This document shows positions 22,606 to 31,276 of a stretch of DNA of 33,883 bases, in pieces. Under the pieces are notes generated by a model, which ran no database searches, was not told the origin of the DNA, and saw only the letters and a list, made by a program, of their open reading frames with translations. This DNA is from an uncultured Porphyromonadaceae bacterium (GTDB lineage Bacteria; Bacteroidota; Bacteroidia; Bacteroidales; Muribaculaceae): the NCBI GenBank assembly GCA_947177575.1, contig CAMWVA010000015.1, positions 1 to 33,883 of the forward strand. The letters are read 5' to 3'. The position numbers were made by a program, and so were the translations under genes. Position 1 is the stretch's first letter. Every line of letters starts with the position of its first letter.

Positions 22606-23637
22606 TTAGTCGAAGTCGATTATTTCGCACCAGCCGTGGATGTCGTCAGCTTCGCCGTATTGTATGGCGCGAAGGGCGTTGTAGAGTTTTTCACTCCATG
22701 GACCCGGTTTGCCGTCGGCTGAGAATACATACTGGCGGCCGGTGTCAAGGTCGTCTATCTGACCGATGGGCGAGATAACGGCAGCTGTACCGCAGGCACC
22801 TACTTCTTCGAATGTCTCCAGTTCCTCTACAGGTATATGGCGGCGCTCAACCTCCATGCCGAGGTCTTTGGCTACCTGAGTGAGACTCATGTTGGTGATA
22901 GAAGGAAGGATAGATTCGGAGTGGGGAGTAATGTATTTGCCGTCGCGTACGCCGAAGAAGTTAGCGGCTCCACATTCGTCAAGATATTTCTTCTCTTTAG
23001 GGTCGATATACAGCATCACGGAGTAGCCGAGGTCATGAGCTTTCTCACCTGCTACGAGCGAAGCAGCATAGTTGCCGCCCACTTTGATTGAACCAGTGCC
23101 TTTAGGTGCAACGCGGTCATACTCGCGGCTCATGCACACTTTGGTGGGTTTGAAGCCGGACTTGAAGTAAGGACCTACCGGAGTTACAAGCATAATGACC
23201 ATATACTCATCGGCAGGCTTTACACCTACACGGGGTGAGATACCGATCTCGAGGGGTCGTATATACAGTGAGGCGCCGGTGCCGTAGGGAGGAATGAAGC
23301 GTTCGTTGAGCTTCACTACCTTGCGCACCATCTCGCAGAAGAGTTCTACGGGCATGGGCTGCATCTTGATGCCTTCGGCCGAACGGATGAAACGCTTGGC
23401 GTTCTCTTCCATACGGAATACACGTACTTTGCCGTCTTTGCCACGGAAGGCCTTAAGACCTTCGAACGACTCCTGTCCGTAGTGCAGACATGAAGCTGCT
23501 ATGTGCATGGGTATGTATTCGGAGTCTGAAACTTCGATTTCGCCCCATTTTCCGTCTTTGTAAGTGCAACGTACGTTGTAGTCGGTAGGCATGTAGCTGA
23601 ATGTCAGATTTGCCCAGTCGATTTTTGTTTCTTTCAT
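22606..23637 (-). CDS. ilvE: Branched-chain amino acid aminotransferase
   Basis: A PLP enzyme that makes or breaks down leucine, isoleucine and valine with glutamate/2-oxoglutarate. The 343-residue protein has the fold-type IV signatures of the longer (eukaryote-like) BCAT group: LHYGQESFEGLKAFRG (51-66), YIRPLEIG, the PLP-binding Lys185 in GTGSIKVGGNYA and YLDECGAANFFG. The last motif carries the cofactor-binding Glu. Length fits that group (E. coli IlvE is 309). It is followed by the HD gene. Confidence 0.96.
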   Translation of the reverse strand: MKETKIDWANLTFSYMPTDYNVRCTYKDGKWGEIEVSDSEYIPMHIAASCLHYGQESFEGLKAFRGKDGKVRVFRMEENAKRFIRSAEGIKMQPMPVELFCEMVRKVVKLNERFIPPYGTGASLYIRPLEIGISPRVGVKPADEYMVIMLVTPVGPYFKSGFKPTKVCMSREYDRVAPKGTGSIKVGGNYAASLVAGEKAHDLGYSVMLYIDPKEKKYLDECGAANFFGVRDGKYITPHSESILPSITNMSLTQVAKDLGMEVERRHIPVEELETFEEVGACGTAAVISPIGQIDDLDTGRQYVFSADGKPGPWSEKLYNALRAIQYGEADDIHGWCEIIDFD

Positions 23638-23696
23638 GTGTTCTGGTAGATATAATGGTTAGATGTCTGTCTGTGTGAAGTTAGCGGCTTTTGCGG

Positions 23697-24050
23697 TTAT
23701 ATAGCCACTTTGCAAGTGAAGTCGTCGACTTTGACTATGTAGACTCCGTGTGTGGGCAGTTGTAGCTGGTGTGTTCCCGGCGCGAGTGTCTGCTGAGACA
23801 CCTGTCGGCCTATGATACTGAATACCTTGATTTCGACCTGTCGGCCCGTAGTGACTATAATGACTCCGTTGGCGGTCTTGATTTCGATTTCAGCTTCTTT
23901 AGCTACCTGCCGTGTATCGGCCCTCTCGGTCTTAAGAGTCTCCCACGTGTGCTGTTGCGCTCCCTGCGGGTTGTTGGCCCGTAAGTCGGCGACCGCCAGT
24001 ACCAGAATGGCAGCGGCTATACAAGCGAGTCGGTGGGTTCGGCGTCTCAT
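23697..24050 (-). CDS. Small secreted protein made almost only of a C-terminal tail domain
   Basis: A 117-residue protein with a signal peptide (hydrophobic IAAAILVLAVADL, cleavage near LRA). A polar linker (about 27-50) leads to a beta-rich end with VKVFSIIGRQV-like and GTHQLQLPTHGVYIVKV segments. This end resembles type 9 sorting domains and fills most of the mature chain. No cargo domain is present. It may be a decayed or minimal surface protein. It lies 59 bases before ilvE. Confidence 0.65.
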   Translation of the reverse strand: MRRRTHRLACIAAAILVLAVADLRANNPQGAQQHTWETLKTERADTRQVAKEAEIEIKTANGVIIVTTGRQVEIKVFSIIGRQVSQQTLAPGTHQLQLPTHGVYIVKVDDFTCKVAI

Positions 24051-24112
24051 AGACTTTCGGCTGATAGGGTTGTGGTCAAAGAGTGTTTAGATTTCACACG
24101 GTAAAATTATAA

Positions 24113-24149
24113 AAAAAATGCCATACCCAAAAAGAGTATGGCTTTTTTT
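24113..24149 (-). terminator. Bidirectional intrinsic terminator
   Basis: A 7-bp stem (GCCATAC at 24120-24126, GTATGGC at 24136-24142) is flanked by A8 on the left and T7 on the right, so it works on either strand. It closes the small membrane-peptide gene. Confidence 0.88.
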
Positions 24150-24176
24150 AATACTACGATGAGCTAATTTAACTTT

Positions 24177-24389
24177 TTAAGGAGTGTTACGCGATATAAG
24201 GTAGAGTATCAGTATAGCGATACCACACATTACCAAGCTAATTAGAAATATTTTGAAGCGAAAATTATTCCGATGCTCATCATCCGCAAACTTGTTGCCT
24301 GGCTTACGTCTCTGATAGGCACTGTACAGAACACTGGCAGGGATAAGCAGCAACGGTATAAGAATAATTATAAATATAATTATGTTCAT
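24177..24389 (-). CDS. Small two-helix membrane peptide
   Basis: A 70-residue protein with two transmembrane helices (about 2-22 and 48-66). A short basic/acidic loop (YQRRKPGNKFADDEHRNN) lies between them. The start at 24389 is chosen because the promoter at 24483-24514 excludes the longer frame. Low-GC coding, its own promoter and its own terminator suggest a stand-alone gene. The charged loop and size recall small membrane modulators. I recognise no family. Confidence 0.62.
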   Translation of the reverse strand: MNIIIFIIILIPLLLIPASVLYSAYQRRKPGNKFADDEHRNNFRFKIFLISLVMCGIAILILYLISRNTP

Positions 24390-24482
24390 ATTATATAAAT
24401 TTATATTAGTTCGATGAAAATTAAGTATCAATAACTTAAGAATTTTATAATTAATACAAAAAGTTGAGTTTAGATTCTGGCG

Positions 24483-24514
24483 CAAAGTTAGTGTAGAATG
24501 TATATTAATGTCAA
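24483..24514 (-). promoter_or_regulatory. Promoter of the small membrane-peptide gene
   Basis: On the minus strand TTG (24512-24514) and TAACTTTG (24483-24490) are separated by 21 nt. The decamer AAGTCTAATC occurs three times nearby on the plus strand (24521-24530, 24586-24595, 24606-24615). The third copy overlaps the stop codon of the upstream regulator gene. Confidence 0.7.
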
Positions 24515-24609
24515 GAAAAAAAGTCTAATCCTATTAAATTTTTTTAATTTGTAAATCAATTATTTATGAAATATGAAAATACCTTAAGTCTAATCTGGAG
24601 GTAAAAAGT

Positions 24610-26376
24610 CTAATCATGACTAACTTTATTGTCCTGAAGAAGACGTTTGACATAGTGACTTAGGTAAGTAGTCTCATTGTTAAGTCCTAATTTGCGTCGT
24701 ATCACACTGCTTATATTATAATGACCGGCAATATTAAGATAGTGTCCTGTCTCTTTACCGGAAAGCCCTAAAGCATGTAGACATACAAAATTTATTTCGT
24801 CAGTTGTGAGATTATGTTCTTCAAGATGTCTGATAAATGCCGAATGAGATGCCTGAAAAGCAAGACGTGTAGAGTGTAAAAATTTTTCTTTATCCTTGCG
24901 TAAGGACTCTATCCATTCTCTATAGGGTTTTGCATGAGAGTCATTGGCCGAAATTTCTTTTGCCAGCAGACTGTTGAGCATATTAAGACGAGTCTTAAGT
25001 ACATCTTCTAAAGGCTTGTCTAATTCGTTACGCTTTTCCAGTAACTGTTGTAGCCGCCTGCTTTCTGTTTCTAACTGGCTTACTTCGAGCCGTAGATTTT
25101 CATTTTCCAGAAGTTAGCGGTCACGTTCCAGTTCTAAAGTTTGTTTTTCTTTTTCTGTAATTATCTTTTTTATACGTGTGCGTTCATAAAAGTAGTATAT
25201 AACTCTACTAACTAATATAAGAAGCAAAAAAGAGTATCCTAATATAATACGGTCTTTATTTTGTAATTTAATAAGTTTATCTGTTTCGAGCGCATGACGC
25301 TGTTCGGCAAATAACAAGTCGTTTTTGAACAGTTCATGGTGCCACTCATCGACCGTACTGTAATACTCCCGGCAAATTTTATAAGCTTCCTTATAATTAC
25401 CTTTGCCCTCAAAAGCCTCCATTTTAAGAATCAGATATTTATGAAACCGGTACTTGTTATTTTCCGGATTTATGACACTCTCTATATAATTCATAGCTTT
25501 ACCCGGGTTATTAAGCTTTAGATAGGCTCGTGCGACGTTGAGCTTAATATCATTATCCGAAAGCTCTGTATTAGTTACACTATCCAGAAGAGCACTGAGT
25601 TCTTTATCAGTACCATATTCGATAAGATAAGAGATAAGGTAATTTGTCAGGTCTGTACTGTCATCATGTTTATACTTAAAATGTGACTGTTTCAGAATAT
25701 TCATGATACTGTCGGCACCTGCTTTGTCTTCGAGTATAAAATATCCTTCTAAAGCCGCTAAGTATCTATCTGATTCCTCTTCTTTCATGCCTTTGGCTTT
25801 ATATATTTCTGCCGCATGAAGATTATTTGCAATAAATTCAGAAGCTTTATATTCGTTATAATATATAACAGCCTGTGCGATAAGCAGACGGGCGATAGCC
25901 AGAGAATCCGTAGCCTGATCTTTGAAGTCGAGGGCCTTGACAAATGCTGTCATGGCAGGTGTGTATTCCTCACGATTCTGGAAAATGCGTCCCTGATAGT
26001 AGTATGTGCGCAGTTTCTCATCGGGAGTACCGTGAGTGGAATAGTAATCGATAGCTGGTTGCAATGTGTTGAAGTCAGTAGTATCGATACCGTTTTTATC
26101 GATAGCCATAGATGTAAGCAGGGCATAACGGGCTTTTACAGCCTTATCGTCAGATAAGTTCTGACGAATGCTTTCAAGCAGTGTCAGAGCCGAATCCGGG
26201 TGTTCTTCCATAATATTTTCAGCTATGTCGAGATAGCAGTCAGCTTCGGTATTGTGCCGGCAGGCTGTGAAAACCATCGAAATGACGAGCAGTATTAATG
26301 TAACGGCTGAAAAGACGGTACTTTGTCTGATACTGTATGGAGTCACAGCTGACAGAGCGGAGCGTATAAAGTACAT
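24610..26376 (-). pseudogene. TPR lipoprotein/HTH regulator interrupted by one in-frame stop
   Basis: Two open frames (26376-25114 and the frame reaching 24610) are in the same phase, parted only by TAA at 25114-25116. Reading through gives 588 codons without any other stop. The protein would have a lipoprotein-like signal (lipobox Cys after VFTA), TPR-like helices (about 45-360), a membrane helix (IILGYSFLLLILVSRVIYYF) and a coiled coil that crosses the stop (LELERDR, stop, LLENENLRLEV). The C-terminus is a LuxR-like HTH (NLTTDEINFVCLHALGLSG). TAA is one base from Glu, Gln or Lys codons, all fitting the coiled coil. As it stands the DNA-binding half is lost, leaving a membrane TPR protein. 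A sequencing error is possible. Confidence 0.85.
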
Positions 26377-26447
26377 GGTCTATAAGAAATGTTTATGTCA
26401 GGGGTGACTGCAAAGTTAACATAAAAGTAACTTTAAGACAAGAAAAT
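26252..26447 (-). repeat. Duplicated 5' cassette, copy A (promoter plus signal peptide)
   Basis: This segment matches 30777-30973 nearly base for base, with about a dozen differences and one 1-base gap. It covers the promoter, the leader and the first 40 or so codons of the TPR regulator. Identity drops sharply after the lipobox region. The copies are in direct orientation about 4.5 kb apart. Confidence 0.92.
26411..26441 (-). promoter_or_regulatory. Promoter of the interrupted TPR regulator
   Basis: On the minus strand TTG (26439-26441) and TAACTTTG (26411-26418) are separated by 20 nt. Same architecture as the paralogue's promoter at 30937-30967. Confidence 0.78.
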
Positions 26448-26529
26448 CGAAGCTCGTCGTAGTATCCACCTCTCAGGAGCTATTTCATGAGTTTTTATTA
26501 TTAAAATCCATAAAATTAGGTAATATTTA

Positions 26530-26590
26530 GGATTATAATCCAAAATTTATATGAAAATTTTGGATTAGGAAAGTTTGTTGCTTAATTTTG
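26530..26590 (+). promoter_or_regulatory. Promoter of the AAA/DUF4143 gene with overlapping palindromes
   Basis: The promoter is TTG (26560-26562), 20 nt, TAATTTTG (26583-26590). A perfect 12-bp inverted repeat (26537-26548 with 26555-26566, 6-nt spacer) covers the -33 box. It is preceded by the 12-bp palindrome GGATTATAATCC (26530-26541), which shares its right half. Three GGATT/AATCC half-sites in 37 bp look like an operator, regulator unknown. Confidence 0.7.
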
Positions 26591-26617
26591 TATCTCAGCT
26601 AAGCGTATAGAATAGAT

Positions 26618-27748
26618 ATGTATATAAAAAGAAAATTAGGTAAGCTTGTCGAAGAACACTTTTTCAGACATAAAGCCATAATCATCTTAGGTGCCAGACA
26701 GGTTGGTAAAAGTACTCTTATGGCACATGTTACCGAACAGATGAATTTACCGATTTTGAATCTGAATTGTGATGATCCTGAAGTACGGTCGCTACTTACA
26801 GAAATCAATTCTGTAAATCTTCGTCTGTTACTTGGTCAGAATAAAACGGTGATAATAGATGAAGCTCAGCGTGTGGCAAATATAGGGTTAGTGCTTAAAA
26901 GAATTGTAGATGGTTATCCGGAGGTACAGGTATTAGCCAGCGGTTCATCATCTCTGCAACTGAAGGATTCTATTAATGAACCGATGACGGGACGTAAATA
27001 TGAATATATAATGTATCCGGTTTCCACAGGTGAACTTTATGACACTATGGGCCTGTTGGAAACCCGACAGTTGCTTGAGGCGCGCCTGATATACGGATCA
27101 TATCCCGACATACTGACTCATTTAGATGAAGCTAAAGAACTCTTACGCGCCTTAGCCGACAGTTATCTCTATAAGGATATACTTGAGCTGGAGGAAGTAC
27201 GTAAACCTGTAGTATTGCAGAAAATACTGATAGCCCTTGCATTACAATTGGGGAGTGAAGTAGCTTACAGTGAGGTCGCACGAACTGTCGGAAGTGACCC
27301 TAAAACTGTGGAGCGGTATATTGATTTGCTTGAGAAATGCTATGTTCTGTATTCGCTTCCGGGTCTGAGCAGGAATATGCGTAATGAATTGAAAAAGACC
27401 CGTAAGATATATTTTTATGATAATGGAATACGTAATGCTGTGATTCAGCATTATGCACCGGCGGCTCTTCGTAACGATATGGGTGCATTATGGGAGAATT
27501 TTTTTATAATGGAGCGTATCAAGCGTAACGCTTACGACGGTCGTCACGTCAATTATTACTTCTGGCGCACTACCGGTCAGCAGGAAATAGATCTTATTGA
27601 AGAGAGTGACGGAAAGTTTACGGTTTTCGAGATGAAATGGAATCCGGCCAAATCATCTGTAAAATTTCCGCAATCTTTTATAGAGGCATATAAACCTAAA
27701 CATACTTACATAGTCACTCCTGAGAATTATCTGGAATTTCTATTGTAG
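26618..27748 (+). CDS. AAA ATPase with DUF4143 domain
   Basis: A member of the ATPase/DUF4143 family, common in gut Bacteroidetes and of unknown role. The 376-residue protein has a Walker A (GARQVGKST, residues 25-33), a Walker B (TVIIDEAQ, D81-E82), a sensor-like LASGSSSLQL, and a winged-helix part (SYSEVARTVG-like, SDPKTVERYIDLLEKCYVL). The C-terminal DUF4143 part has RTTGQQEIDLIEE and FEMKWNP, a PD-(D/E)XK-like pattern (E, D, then ExK). The nuclease-like motif suggests nucleic-acid contact, but activity is not shown for the family. It is the only plus-strand gene in the right half and is divergent from the interrupted regulator. Confidence 0.92.
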   Translation: MYIKRKLGKLVEEHFFRHKAIIILGARQVGKSTLMAHVTEQMNLPILNLNCDDPEVRSLLTEINSVNLRLLLGQNKTVIIDEAQRVANIGLVLKRIVDGYPEVQVLASGSSSLQLKDSINEPMTGRKYEYIMYPVSTGELYDTMGLLETRQLLEARLIYGSYPDILTHLDEAKELLRALADSYLYKDILELEEVRKPVVLQKILIALALQLGSEVAYSEVARTVGSDPKTVERYIDLLEKCYVLYSLPGLSRNMRNELKKTRKIYFYDNGIRNAVIQHYAPAALRNDMGALWENFFIMERIKRNAYDGRHVNYYFWRTTGQQEIDLIEESDGKFTVFEMKWNPAKSSVKFPQSFIEAYKPKHTYIVTPENYLEFLL

Positions 27749-27762
27749 GGGATAAATATAAA

Positions 27763-27827
27763 AACAGGTGGTCTTTGCGTGACGGTACAGAGAATTTAAT
27801 AAACCGTCCCATACATGACCACCTGTT
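27763..27827 (-). terminator. Nested inverted repeat between convergent genes
   Basis: The outer arms AACAGGTGGTC (27763-27773) and GACCACCTGTT (27817-27827) are perfect over 11 bp. Inner arms GACGGT (27781-27786) and ACCGTC (27803-27808) also pair. On the minus strand the outer stem ends in TTTTTATATTT, so it should terminate the 27991-28947 gene. Its right half (AATAAACCGTCCC, then GACCACCTGTT) recurs at 32187-32215. Confidence 0.75.
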
Positions 27828-27990
27828 GCGGAAATTTACATCTCTTATTTCCTGTTTATGTTTTTATGAGCCACCTGTTGAGAGTATATGAAGCAGCTTT
27901 GTTTACCTACATAAGTGCAGCTTATGTGGGTCTGTAAGTCCGATATTATTAGTAAGAGACAGACTTATAGTAAGTTATAGACAGAGACTT

Positions 27991-28947
27991 CTATAATTTA
28001 TCTGATATCTCGATACATTCTATGAAAAATGGCATTGCAAAAGGACATCGTAGCCATTTATCTTCCGACAAAATTTTTGACCAGGTTCTCTCATCTACCA
28101 GATTGCATCTGTACCATAACTTTTCTTCATTCAGATCCTCAAGCATTTCGATTTCCACCATAGCGTCCTTAGGAAGTATAATCTGTTGTGGAAGCTCGTA
28201 CTCGAATTTTTTTTCACTGTCATCCGTGAGTACGTAATCGAAATATACCGGTTTATTAAGCACACTGACAAAATCCTTCGAAGGGTCCGTCGTCACTTTA
28301 CTCATGTCGTAGACATTGATACGGAATTTCATTTTTGTCATACGGTTATAACCGTCGCAACAGAAGAAACCTACTTTGTCCAGAACAAGTGTTTTATTTT
28401 TCTTTGCATGGAATTCGTAACCGAAAGTTTCTCCGGCTGTCTTACCGTCCATGAATCCTTTTAACAAACCCCAGCTATAGTTTTTCCCTTTTTTCTTTGT
28501 TTTTGTCTTGTTTTTCTTACCGGGATATACGGAGACTTCCTTCAGCATAGTCGGGGCCGGAGACAATTCAAAACTGAGTGGAGCTTCTTCTCTTAGCTGC
28601 CTTAAAGGTATTTTCTTGGTTTCGTATCCGAGATATGATATTAACAGTGTATCGTTTTTATCGTTGAGGCCTTTTACATGCAGACTGAATCTGCCTGTGC
28701 TATCGCTCAGACAGCCAATCTTTCTGTTCATGATACGGACAGTAGAGTAGGGCAACGGCTGTTTATTTTCATCCGTTACCAGACCTGTAATATTTTCTGC
28801 CCATGTATCTAATCTTATAGGTTTATGCTGAAGAAGGGTTGTTTGTTTATCATTCACTAATGGTACATTCTCATCTGCGTAGCTTTGTACAGCAATTGAT
28901 AAAGAAAGACCACAAAAGAATGTTGTAATGCTCTTAAGGTACTTCAT
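27991..28947 (-). CDS. Secreted protein with carboxypeptidase-regulatory-like domain
   Basis: A 318-residue protein with a signal peptide (cleavage near SYA, residue 23). A CarboxypepD-regulatory-like beta domain (about 53-130: ITGLVTDENKQPLPYSTVRI, cut here, then DTLLISYLGYETKKIPL and LKEVSV) follows. This is the module that opens TonB-dependent receptors. There is no plug or barrel; instead a Lys-rich linker (KKNKTKTKKKGK) leads to a second beta-rich domain with FRINVYDM and a C-terminal PFFIECIEI. The second domain is a known companion in Bacteroidetes surface proteins, function unknown. A remnant of a second copy is at 32232-32279. Confidence 0.82.
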   Translation of the reverse strand: MKYLKSITTFFCGLSLSIAVQSYADENVPLVNDKQTTLLQHKPIRLDTWAENITGLVTDENKQPLPYSTVRIMNRKIGCLSDSTGRFSLHVKGLNDKNDTLLISYLGYETKKIPLRQLREEAPLSFELSPAPTMLKEVSVYPGKKNKTKTKKKGKNYSWGLLKGFMDGKTAGETFGYEFHAKKNKTLVLDKVGFFCCDGYNRMTKMKFRINVYDMSKVTTDPSKDFVSVLNKPVYFDYVLTDDSEKKFEYELPQQIILPKDAMVEIEMLEDLNEEKLWYRCNLVDERTWSKILSEDKWLRCPFAMPFFIECIEISDKL

Positions 28948-28973
28948 AATGAAATCTAAATTTTATTTATCGG

Positions 28974-28981
28974 CAAAGTTA
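28974..28981 (-). promoter_or_regulatory. -7 box for the 27991-28947 gene
   Basis: TAACTTTG on the minus strand, about 27 bases before the start codon. No clean TTG lies at the expected -33 distance (the sequence there reads TTTAG), so the promoter may need an activator. The remaining gap to 29203 is AT-rich and holds nothing I recognise. Confidence 0.5.
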
Positions 28982-29203
28982 AGACCAAATAAGGTGTAAA
29001 TCTAAATTTTTTAAGTAAAAAACGTTTGTTTTTTAGATAATTATTAAAGATTTAAATTATTGTAAATCAAGTATATATATCATACAACAAAAGGTATAAA
29101 TTTGTGGTGCTTTTATATGACTTAAAAATGTTTGATTATTAGGTATTTAATAATGGTGTGAAAAGAGAGAAAGAGGAGAAAAAACAAATAAAAATTTGCT
29201 ATA

Positions 29204-30901
29204 TTAATTCAGAAAAGCAAGATAGCGCTCACTTTTTATCGGGTCAAGAGCCTTTATCTTACCCTTCAGACGACGTTTACGTTCATATACAGCGGTGATT
29301 TTTTTCTCTTTCAAAAATACAGCAATGGCGGGAATTGAGAAACCTAACAGTGAAAAAAGGAAAAGACGGTAGTCTGCCTCTTTCATTTTAGGCAGATCGG
29401 TGTGCAGGGCTGTCAGTATATTGTCGTAGGTTTCGTTTACCTGAGTTTCCAACAGACTGATACTATCCCCGTCTATAGAAAACTCGTCTATGATATTTTT
29501 TACTGTACCAAGTAGTTTTTCAGAGATTGTGTTAGTCGAGCCGTATTGATTTATGACATTATTTAGATCGGAAATCACGTTCTGCTGTGAACCTAAAACC
29601 TTTTTAAGAACCGTTGAAGTCTGTATAGACTTTTCACGGTTTTGCTGGAGTAATGTTTCAAGTTCGTTGGCTATCTGAAGATTTCGTTCCTTATATTTTT
29701 GTTGGTGCCGATAAATACTTATAACCAGACCTGTTATCCCTGCAAGTAATAATAAAGCTATAACTATTATTAGCCACAGGCGTGTGGTAGTAGCATTAGC
29801 ACGTGTATCGGCCAGTTCCTTTTCTAACTCCAATTGGTTGGTAACTGTTGAAATCAGGCCTAATTGCATACGTTCGCGTATAAATTTATAGAATAAGCTG
29901 TCATATTTGACTGTTTCATAAAATGCACGTTGAAAATCACCTTTGCGGCTGTATATCTCCTGACGTACATATTGACCGGTGAGATTCTCTTTATCACCGA
30001 TGCAATCTAAAATCTTCAATGCCTCGGAAGTTTTTCCCTGCTTTGCAAGGCTCAAACTGAGGTATATAGAGTCAATAGACTCTGCAAAGTTACTTGTGCA
30101 AATTTTTCGATATATGGATTCTGCCTTTGGAAAAAGGTTTTGTCTTAGTTTTATTAGACCTATATACTGCCGCACTCCATACAGTAGATTGTTATCCTTG
30201 CTTACAATTGCTGAATCTAACAGTGCCTCACAAAGTCTTATAGCCTCATCATAAGCATCATTATCTATGTATGCTCCTGCAAGGTCTAAGGTCGCATAAT
30301 TGATATATGGCTGGCGTCCGCTTTTTTTGATATAATTGTATCCCTGTTTGGCAAAGGTTAATTCCTCAACATTGTTATACGAACTGTTGTATATATCCGC
30401 GATACTCCGGCATGACATTCCAGCCCAGAAATGGAGTCCCTGCTGTTCGGCAATTTCTTTGGCTTTATAGAAATGACGTATTGCCTCTGTCGGATTGTCG
30501 TTCAGATAAAGTTCGCGTCCGCGATAGTAATTAGCCATAAGCAGCTGGAGCGGATTGTCGGTGTGGCTGTAGAATCTGATGGCGTCCGTAATCAGTGAAT
30601 CCTGCGGCAGCCGGCAGTGGCGCTTATCAAGTACTTGCAGCCGCAGTATGGCATACAGGGCTCTGTCGGCTTCGGACATTTCAGCCGGAGTCATGGCTTC
30701 AATAATTTTCAGTGCCGAGTCAGGGTACTCGTCCATTACATTTTCAGCCGTGGCGAGTGACCTGCGAATCTCCGTGTTGTGCCGGCAGGCTGTGAAAACC
30801 ACCGAAATGACGAGCAGTATTAATGTAATGGCTGAAAAGACGGTACTTTGTCTGATACTGTATGGAGTCACAGCTGACAGAGCGGAGCATATAAAGGACA
30901 T
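29204..30901 (-). CDS. TPR lipoprotein regulator with C-terminal HTH-like domain
   Basis: The intact paralogue of the interrupted gene at 24610-26376. Its 565 residues hold a lipoprotein-like signal (lipobox Cys after VFTA, residue 39), TPR-like helices (about 45-340), a membrane helix (LWLIIVIALLLLAGITGLVISI, cut here) near 375-395, a coiled coil (about 400-440), and a C-terminal helical domain. The last part includes DYRLFLFSLLGFSIPAIAVFL and a basic end, read as a LuxR/sigma-like HTH. The signal peptide and promoter are almost identical to the paralogue's, but the sensor and output parts have diverged widely. Likely a sensor that carries a periplasmic signal to DNA or another partner; the target is unknown. 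Confidence 0.82.
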   Translation of the reverse strand: MSFICSALSAVTPYSIRQSTVFSAITLILLVISVVFTACRHNTEIRRSLATAENVMDEYPDSALKIIEAMTPAEMSEADRALYAILRLQVLDKRHCRLPQDSLITDAIRFYSHTDNPLQLLMANYYRGRELYLNDNPTEAIRHFYKAKEIAEQQGLHFWAGMSCRSIADIYNSSYNNVEELTFAKQGYNYIKKSGRQPYINYATLDLAGAYIDNDAYDEAIRLCEALLDSAIVSKDNNLLYGVRQYIGLIKLRQNLFPKAESIYRKICTSNFAESIDSIYLSLSLAKQGKTSEALKILDCIGDKENLTGQYVRQEIYSRKGDFQRAFYETVKYDSLFYKFIRERMQLGLISTVTNQLELEKELADTRANATTTRLWLIIVIALLLLAGITGLVISIYRHQQKYKERNLQIANELETLLQQNREKSIQTSTVLKKVLGSQQNVISDLNNVINQYGSTNTISEKLLGTVKNIIDEFSIDGDSISLLETQVNETYDNILTALHTDLPKMKEADYRLFLFSLLGFSIPAIAVFLKEKKITAVYERKRRLKGKIKALDPIKSERYLAFLN

Positions 30902-30973
30902 GGTCTATAAGAAATGTTTATATCAGGAGGTGACTGCAAAGTTAGCATAAAAGTGCCTTTAAGACAAGAAAAT
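30777..30973 (-). repeat. Duplicated 5' cassette, copy B
   Basis: Direct repeat of 26252-26447 (see there). It covers the promoter, leader and first 40 or so codons of the intact TPR regulator. The one-base length difference is in the leader (CAGGAGGTG here, CAGGGGTG there). Confidence 0.92.
30937..30967 (-). promoter_or_regulatory. Promoter of the intact TPR regulator
   Basis: On the minus strand TTG (30965-30967) and TAACTTTG (30937-30944) are separated by 20 nt. Confidence 0.78.
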
Positions 30974-31218
30974 TAGATTCGGCCATAATAATCACATCTC
31001 GTAAAGCTATTTTACCGGCCGCTCAACAGCTATTTTGAAAGCTGAATATCAAAAAAATATCTGTATCAATCTGTGTCTTAGTTTCTGTGTTATTCTGTGT
31101 CCCCTTGCGGCGACGTTCTCGGCGAGCAAAGCGAGCTGTTCCCGTGTTGTTCCAACTACCGGGGAATTTAAAATTCATGAGATGATTCTCTATGCATGAT
31201 TTAGATTAAAGTCGATAT
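30974..31218. other. Intergenic stretch without a recognisable gene
   Basis: No supported reading frame is seen. It holds a short motif, CGACGTTCTC followed by GCGAG and AAAGCGAG (31111-31136), which has a degenerate direct copy at 32143-32165 on the far side of the higBA module. Confidence 0.5.
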
Positions 31219-31264
31219 AAACAACAGCGCTCGGAACTATAATGTGTCCCGGGCGCTGTTGTTT
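31219..31264 (-). terminator. Terminator of the higBA operon
   Basis: A perfect 12-bp stem (31219-31230 with 31253-31264) has a 22-nt loop with CGG/CCG inside. It lies 12 bases after the higA stop. The minus-strand end is TTGTTTATAT, a moderate T-run. Confidence 0.82.
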
Positions 31265-31276
31265 AAAAATAGATTG

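Noticed and set aside
26618-27748. Transposase or integrase of a mobile element
   Set aside because: The Walker motifs, winged helix and DUF4143 end identify an ATPase family; no terminal inverted repeats or target duplications are visible around it.
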